Shown: positions 60,611-64,000 of the stretch, one piece after another
Position numbering within the stretch: position 1 is the first letter of the stretch
How the letters are laid out: each line of letters begins with the position of its first letter
Made by a program: the position numbers and the translations under genes
Origin: JAQGMJ01 sp036498945
GTDB lineage: Bacteria; Pseudomonadota; Gammaproteobacteria; Burkholderiales; JAEUOS01
Assembly (NCBI GenBank): GCA_036498945.1
Contig: DASYEQ010000070.1
Location: forward strand, 1-64,000
DNA length: 64,000 bases
Direction of reading: 5' to 3'
Notes under the pieces: generated by a model
What the model was told of the DNA's origin: nothing
The model's input: the letters and a program-made list of their open reading frames with translations, nothing else
Database searches by the model: none

Positions 60611-61624
60611 ATGTCATTCGAACCCATCAAGGTCGGCTGCCTCGGCATGGGCTGGTGGTCCGATGTGCTGGCCGACGCAATGGTGCGCTCGGGCAAGCTG
60701 AAAATCGCCGCCTGCTATTCGCGCTCGGAAGACAAGCGCGGCGCCTTCGCCAAGAAGTACAACTGCAAGCCGGCGGCCAGTTACGAGGAGATGCTGAACG
60801 ACAAGAGCATCGACGCCATCATCAACACCACGCCCAACAACGTGCACCTGGAGACCACGCGCCAGGCAGCGTTGGCTGGCAAGCACGTGTTCCTGGACAA
60901 GCCGATCGCCAACAGCATTGCCGAGGGCTTCGCGCTTACCAAGGCATGCAAGGACGCCGGCGTGGTGCTGGCGCTGGGCTACCAGCGCCGCCGCGAATCG
61001 CAGTTCCGCTGGATCAGGAAGCAGATCGACGCCGGCGTGTTCGGCAAGCTGGTCAATGCGGAGGCCAACATCAGCCGCGACCGCCTGGGGCAGATCGACC
61101 TTACCTCCTGGCGCTATACCGCCGAGGGCATGCCGGGTGGTGTGATGCTGCAGATCGGCGTGCACTATGTGGACGTGCTGGAGTACCTGGTCGGCCCGAT
61201 CAAGTCGGTGTCGGGCACGCTGGCGCAACTGGTGCTGCCGGGGGACAACCCGGACGTGGCGAGTCTGCTGCTGGAGCACGAGAACGGTGCGCTCTCCACG
61301 CTCAACGCCAGCTATGCCTCCGCCGCCGAGAACTACGTGATGAACATCTACGGCAAGGAAGCCTCGGCTTTCTACGACCTGCACGGCGGCCTGCGCCTGA
61401 TGAAACGCGGCGGCAAGAAGCCGGAGCAGATCGAGTTCACCAAGAACGACGCTTTCGTCGACGAGCTGGAAGAGTTCGCCGGCGCCGTGCGCGGCCAGGG
61501 TGTGCCCGAGACCGGCGGCGAGTACGCGACGCGTTCACTGGCGATCATCCGTTCCGGCATCAAGTCGGCGAGGGAAGGTAAGCGGATTCTCGTAGCCGAT
61601 ACCCTTGCCGCAGAAGGTGCTTGA
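60611..61624 (+). CDS. Gfo/Idh/MocA-family oxidoreductase
   Basis: A 337-residue NAD(P)-dependent oxidoreductase with an N-terminal Rossmann region (KVGCLGMGWWSDVLADAMV, DAIINTTPNNVHLE, KHVFLDKPIANSI, whose Lys in DKPI is catalytic) and a C-terminal substrate domain with GVMLQIGVHYVDVLEYLVG. Members act on sugars, inositol and also on aromatic dihydrodiols. Its block suggests the last group, but this is a guess. It starts 15 bases after the GlcG-like gene. Confidence 0.9.
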   Translation: MSFEPIKVGCLGMGWWSDVLADAMVRSGKLKIAACYSRSEDKRGAFAKKYNCKPAASYEEMLNDKSIDAIINTTPNNVHLETTRQAALAGKHVFLDKPIANSIAEGFALTKACKDAGVVLALGYQRRRESQFRWIRKQIDAGVFGKLVNAEANISRDRLGQIDLTSWRYTAEGMPGGVMLQIGVHYVDVLEYLVGPIKSVSGTLAQLVLPGDNPDVASLLLEHENGALSTLNASYASAAENYVMNIYGKEASAFYDLHGGLRLMKRGGKKPEQIEFTKNDAFVDELEEFAGAVRGQGVPETGGEYATRSLAIIRSGIKSAREGKRILVADTLAAEGA

Positions 61625-61707
61625 TGTGATCTGCGGAGCGTTGTAGGCTTCGTTTCCTATCCGGTTGTCGTACGGCGCCGGATATATAAGACGACAGGGA
61701 TATCAAA

Positions 61708-62727
61708 ATGGCACACCGCAAGACCATGCAAGGGGGCCGGGCGCGGACCGGCAATTGGCGGCGTCAGGCAGTCTGGCTGGCAGCGCTGTTGTTGGCCGCC
61801 GGTGGCTGGTTCTGCGCCACGGCGCGCGCGCAGGATGCATTTCCAGGCAAGGCGCCGATCGAACTGGTGGTACTGTTCCCGGCCGGCAGTTCGGCGGACG
61901 TCTCCGCGCGGGTCCTGGCCGACGGCATGTCGAAGGACCTGGGCGTGCCGGTGACCATCGCCAACAAGCCGGGTGGCGGCGGCACCGTGGGCTACAAGTA
62001 CGTCGCCAGCTCGCGGCCCATCGGCCATACGCTGGTGTGGAATTCCAACTCGGTCTCCACTACCTTCCACAGCGGCACTTCCGACCTGCCGTACACGGCG
62101 TTTGCCGAGGTGGCGCGGGCGACCCTGGAGATCCCCGCCGTTGTGGTGATGAGCAGTTCGCCGTGGAAGACGCTACCCGACCTGCTCAAGTACGCCAAGG
62201 CCAACCCGGGCATGCTCAAGGTCGGCAACTCCGGTGTCGGCAGCCATACCCACATGGCGGCGGCCTCGCTGTTCGAGGCGGCCGGCGCGCAGGAACTGGA
62301 CGTGCCCTTCGGTTCCTCGCAGGTGGTGCCGAGCCTGGTGGGCGGCTTTGTTGATGCCCTGGTGCAGTTGCCCGGCGCAATCACACCCCTGGTCAATTCC
62401 GGAAAAATGCGTGTGCTGGCAGTGCTGGGCAGCAAGCGCGACCCGGTGTTTCCCAAGGTGCCGACGGCCACCGAACTGGGCCTGAACATCGTGCCGCTGG
62501 ATCTGTGGCGCGGCATCGCGGTGACCAAGAACACGCCCAAGCCGGTGATCGAGCGCCTCGAAAAGGCGGTGCACTTCGCCACCGATACGCCGGAGTTCAA
62601 GCAAGCCGGCGCCAAGCTGGGCTTTGCGCCGGCGTTCGCGCCCGCGGTCGACTTCAGCGCCATCGTCGCGCGCGACGATTTCCTGATCGCGCGGCAGATG
62701 AAGATCCTCGGCCTGTCGCAGAAGTAG
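61708..62727 (+). CDS. Bug/TctC-family solute-binding protein
   Basis: A 339-residue Bug-type protein with a long basic N terminus, a hydrophobic export segment (about 22-38, ending ARA), and DAFPGKAPIELVVLFPAGSS as the mature start. IANKPGGGGTVGYKYVASSR is the ligand loop. It is the second such protein in this block and differs clearly from the first (59080-60066), so the two likely bind different acids. A strong terminator follows. Confidence 0.92.
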   Translation: MAHRKTMQGGRARTGNWRRQAVWLAALLLAAGGWFCATARAQDAFPGKAPIELVVLFPAGSSADVSARVLADGMSKDLGVPVTIANKPGGGGTVGYKYVASSRPIGHTLVWNSNSVSTTFHSGTSDLPYTAFAEVARATLEIPAVVVMSSSPWKTLPDLLKYAKANPGMLKVGNSGVGSHTHMAAASLFEAAGAQELDVPFGSSQVVPSLVGGFVDALVQLPGAITPLVNSGKMRVLAVLGSKRDPVFPKVPTATELGLNIVPLDLWRGIAVTKNTPKPVIERLEKAVHFATDTPEFKQAGAKLGFAPAFAPAVDFSAIVARDDFLIARQMKILGLSQK

Positions 62728-62745
62728 CCGCGGCGGACCCAAAGC

Positions 62746-62784
62746 AAAGGGCGCTTCCTTGTGGGAAGCGCCCTTTGTCTTTTT
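62746..62784 (+). terminator. intrinsic terminator ending the catabolic block
   Basis: A perfect 13-bp stem (62746-62758 with 62764-62776) with a TTGTG loop is followed by GTCTTTTT. It lies between the plus-strand solute-binding protein gene and the convergent minus-strand EAL-HDOD gene, and mainly serves the plus strand. Confidence 0.93.
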
Positions 62785-62796
62785 GTCGACGGACGA

Positions 62797-64000
62797 TCAG
62801 TCCATCAGGTTTTCGGCCCAGGCCAGCGCTTGCAGGTGGGCGCGGTTGATCTGGTCATTGGTCAGTTGCAGGGAGCGCGCCATGGTGGAAATCTCCTCGG
62901 CGTCGCAGCGCTCGCAGGCTTCCACCAGGTCGAGGAAGGGGGCGAGGATGCCTTCATGGTCGAGCAGGGTGGCGACCACGTCCTGCGGCAGCACCAGGTT
63001 TTCCAGCGCCTGCTGCATCGGGATGCCGAGCATCACGTCGAGCAGGGAGAACACGCCGACGACGAAGGCGTGGTCACAGTCTTCCTTGGAGAGGAATTCG
63101 GCGGCCAGCAGTTCCATGAAGCGGCCGCGGGTGATCGCCAGGTTGGCTACCGCCGGCGGCGCGGTGCTGCTTTTCACCGAGGTGAGCAAAAGGGTGGACC
63201 AGCGGAACAGCTTGTTCAAGCCCAGGATCATCACCGCGTGGCGGAAGGAGGTGACCTCGCAGCCGAGGCCGAAGCCGGCGGAATTGATGTAGCGCAAAAG
63301 CTTGAAAGACAGCGTAGGGTCGCGCTTCAACACCTTCTCGATTTCGCTGGCATCGGCTTCCTGGCCAACCAGGCTGATCAGTTGCAGCACGTTGGCGTAG
63401 GCCGGGCTGGCGACGCGGGCGGTGACGGCGGAGGGTTTGGCGAACAGGAAACCCTGGAAATAATTGGCGCCCAGGCCTTCCATCAGCGCGAACTCTTCCG
63501 GGGTCTCGACCTTTTCGGCAATCAGCTTGAGCTTGGGCTGGGCGGTCGCGATCTTCATCACCGTGGGCAGCACCTCGTGCTTGAGCGCGCGCATGTCGAT
63601 CTTCACGTAGTCGGCCAGCGCCAGCCAGGAAACGTAGGGGCGGGTCAGGGCGAACTGGCCGAAGGCGATGCGAAAGCCGCGTGCCTTCAGGCGTGAGATG
63701 TCGTCCGACAGGGTGGAGATCTGCTCGGCGTCGTTGCCCGGCACGGGCGCCACTTCCAGCACGATGCGCGCCGGGTGCACCAGCTCAAGATGCTCGCCCT
63801 TGATGGTGTCCAGCGTGACGTTGACGAACGCCAGCTTGGTGCCGAATAGTGCCTCGGCGCCGATGTTCGACAGCGCGGAGAACAGCATCGCCGCGTCGCT
63901 GTCGGAGCTGTGCTCGATATTCGAGCTCTCGGCGGCGGCACTGCCGCGCTGCAGGAGCTCGTAGCCGATCACATTGCGCTTGGCGTCGACGATCGCCTGG
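62797..64000 (-). CDS. EAL-HDOD domain signalling protein (5' end outside window)
   Basis: At least 400 residues are visible; the frame is open to the window edge (QAIVDAKRNVIGYELLQRG), so the N terminus is missing. An EAL-type fold has YELLQR, FVNVT, LEVAPV, KIDMRA, AEKVET and QGFLFAKP, then an HDOD domain follows (DASEIEKVLKRDPTLSFKLL, INSAGFG, FRHAVMILGLNKLFRW). The canonical DDFGTG is replaced by AFGQFAL, which removes metal-binding acids, so cyclic di-GMP hydrolysis is unlikely. It may bind c-di-GMP or act as a scaffold, as YuxH/CdgJ-type proteins do. Confidence 0.9.
   Translation of the reverse strand, partial: QAIVDAKRNVIGYELLQRGSAAAESSNIEHSSDSDAAMLFSALSNIGAEALFGTKLAFVNVTLDTIKGEHLELVHPARIVLEVAPVPGNDAEQISTLSDDISRLKARGFRIAFGQFALTRPYVSWLALADYVKIDMRALKHEVLPTVMKIATAQPKLKLIAEKVETPEEFALMEGLGANYFQGFLFAKPSAVTARVASPAYANVLQLISLVGQEADASEIEKVLKRDPTLSFKLLRYINSAGFGLGCEVTSFRHAVMILGLNKLFRWSTLLLTSVKSSTAPPAVANLAITRGRFMELLAAEFLSKEDCDHAFVVGVFSLLDVMLGIPMQQALENLVLPQDVVATLLDHEGILAPFLDLVEACERCDAEEISTMARSLQLTNDQINRAHLQALAWAENLMD

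Overview
The window is about 64 kb of GC-rich chromosomal DNA from a betaproteobacterium. The evidence for this is Bug/TctC-type solute-binding proteins, a LivKHMGF-type importer beside HyuA/HyuB, a YghU-type disulfide-bond oxidoreductase, and the general codon use. The exact genus cannot be read from the sequence. About 57 protein-coding genes are supported. No rRNA, tRNA or CRISPR array was seen, and no intact insertion sequence.

Layout. 1-3325: the end of a ketopantoate reductase gene, then sucC-sucD (succinyl-CoA synthetase) and a TerC-type membrane protein, closed by a strong intrinsic terminator. 3725-16906: a co-directional signalling locus. It holds a CHASE2 Ser/Thr kinase, a PP2C phosphatase, an FHA protein, a CHASE2 class III nucleotide cyclase, a class II cyclic-nucleotide phosphodiesterase, a cyclic-nucleotide-binding/rhodanese protein, a GAF-GspE/PilB-like ATPase and a GAF-HD-GYP protein. 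Kinase, phosphatase and reader sit beside cyclase, hydrolase and receptor, so both a phospho-Thr circuit and a cAMP circuit look locally complete. 17095-34231: one long catabolic run with a LysR regulator, a molybdenum hydroxylase (FAD subunit plus a fused FeS/Mo subunit), an SDR, a 6-hydroxynicotinate-reductase-like Fe-S protein, a UPF0280 protein, a DUF1185 protein, a complete branched-chain-type ABC importer and hydantoinase/oxoprolinase A and B. This reads as uptake, hydroxylation, ring reduction and ATP-dependent lactam opening of an N-heterocycle. The substrate is unproven.

34305-37035 (minus strand): an ECF sigma/anti-sigma pair under two paralogous small secreted proteins and a TPR protein. 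37165-40047: an SDR, then a ROK kinase and an MFS transporter on the minus strand with a LacI-like palindrome upstream. 40048-40772: a gene-free stretch with a 146-bp element bounded by perfect 19-bp inverted repeats. 40773-46531: yghU, an AlkB-like gene, dusA, pncB and two tandem paralogous alpha/beta hydrolases.

46607-48210 is the most striking item: a retron. A 458-residue retron-class reverse transcriptase (YADD) is preceded by a region that folds like an msr-msd RNA. That region has a 17-pair a1/a2 inverted repeat, an AGC branch site directly after a1, two msr-like stem-loops and a long msd-like hairpin. 48292-53824: an aminotransferase, a DsrE-like secreted protein, an ion antiporter, an LVIVD-repeat protein and a CobW GTPase. 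53859-62727: an AraC regulator followed by a catabolic set (FAH-family hydrolase, quinone reductase, VOC protein, Ldh-type dehydrogenase, GlcG-like, Gfo/Idh/MocA) with two Bug solute-binding proteins. The window ends inside a minus-strand EAL-HDOD gene whose EAL domain looks catalytically degenerate.
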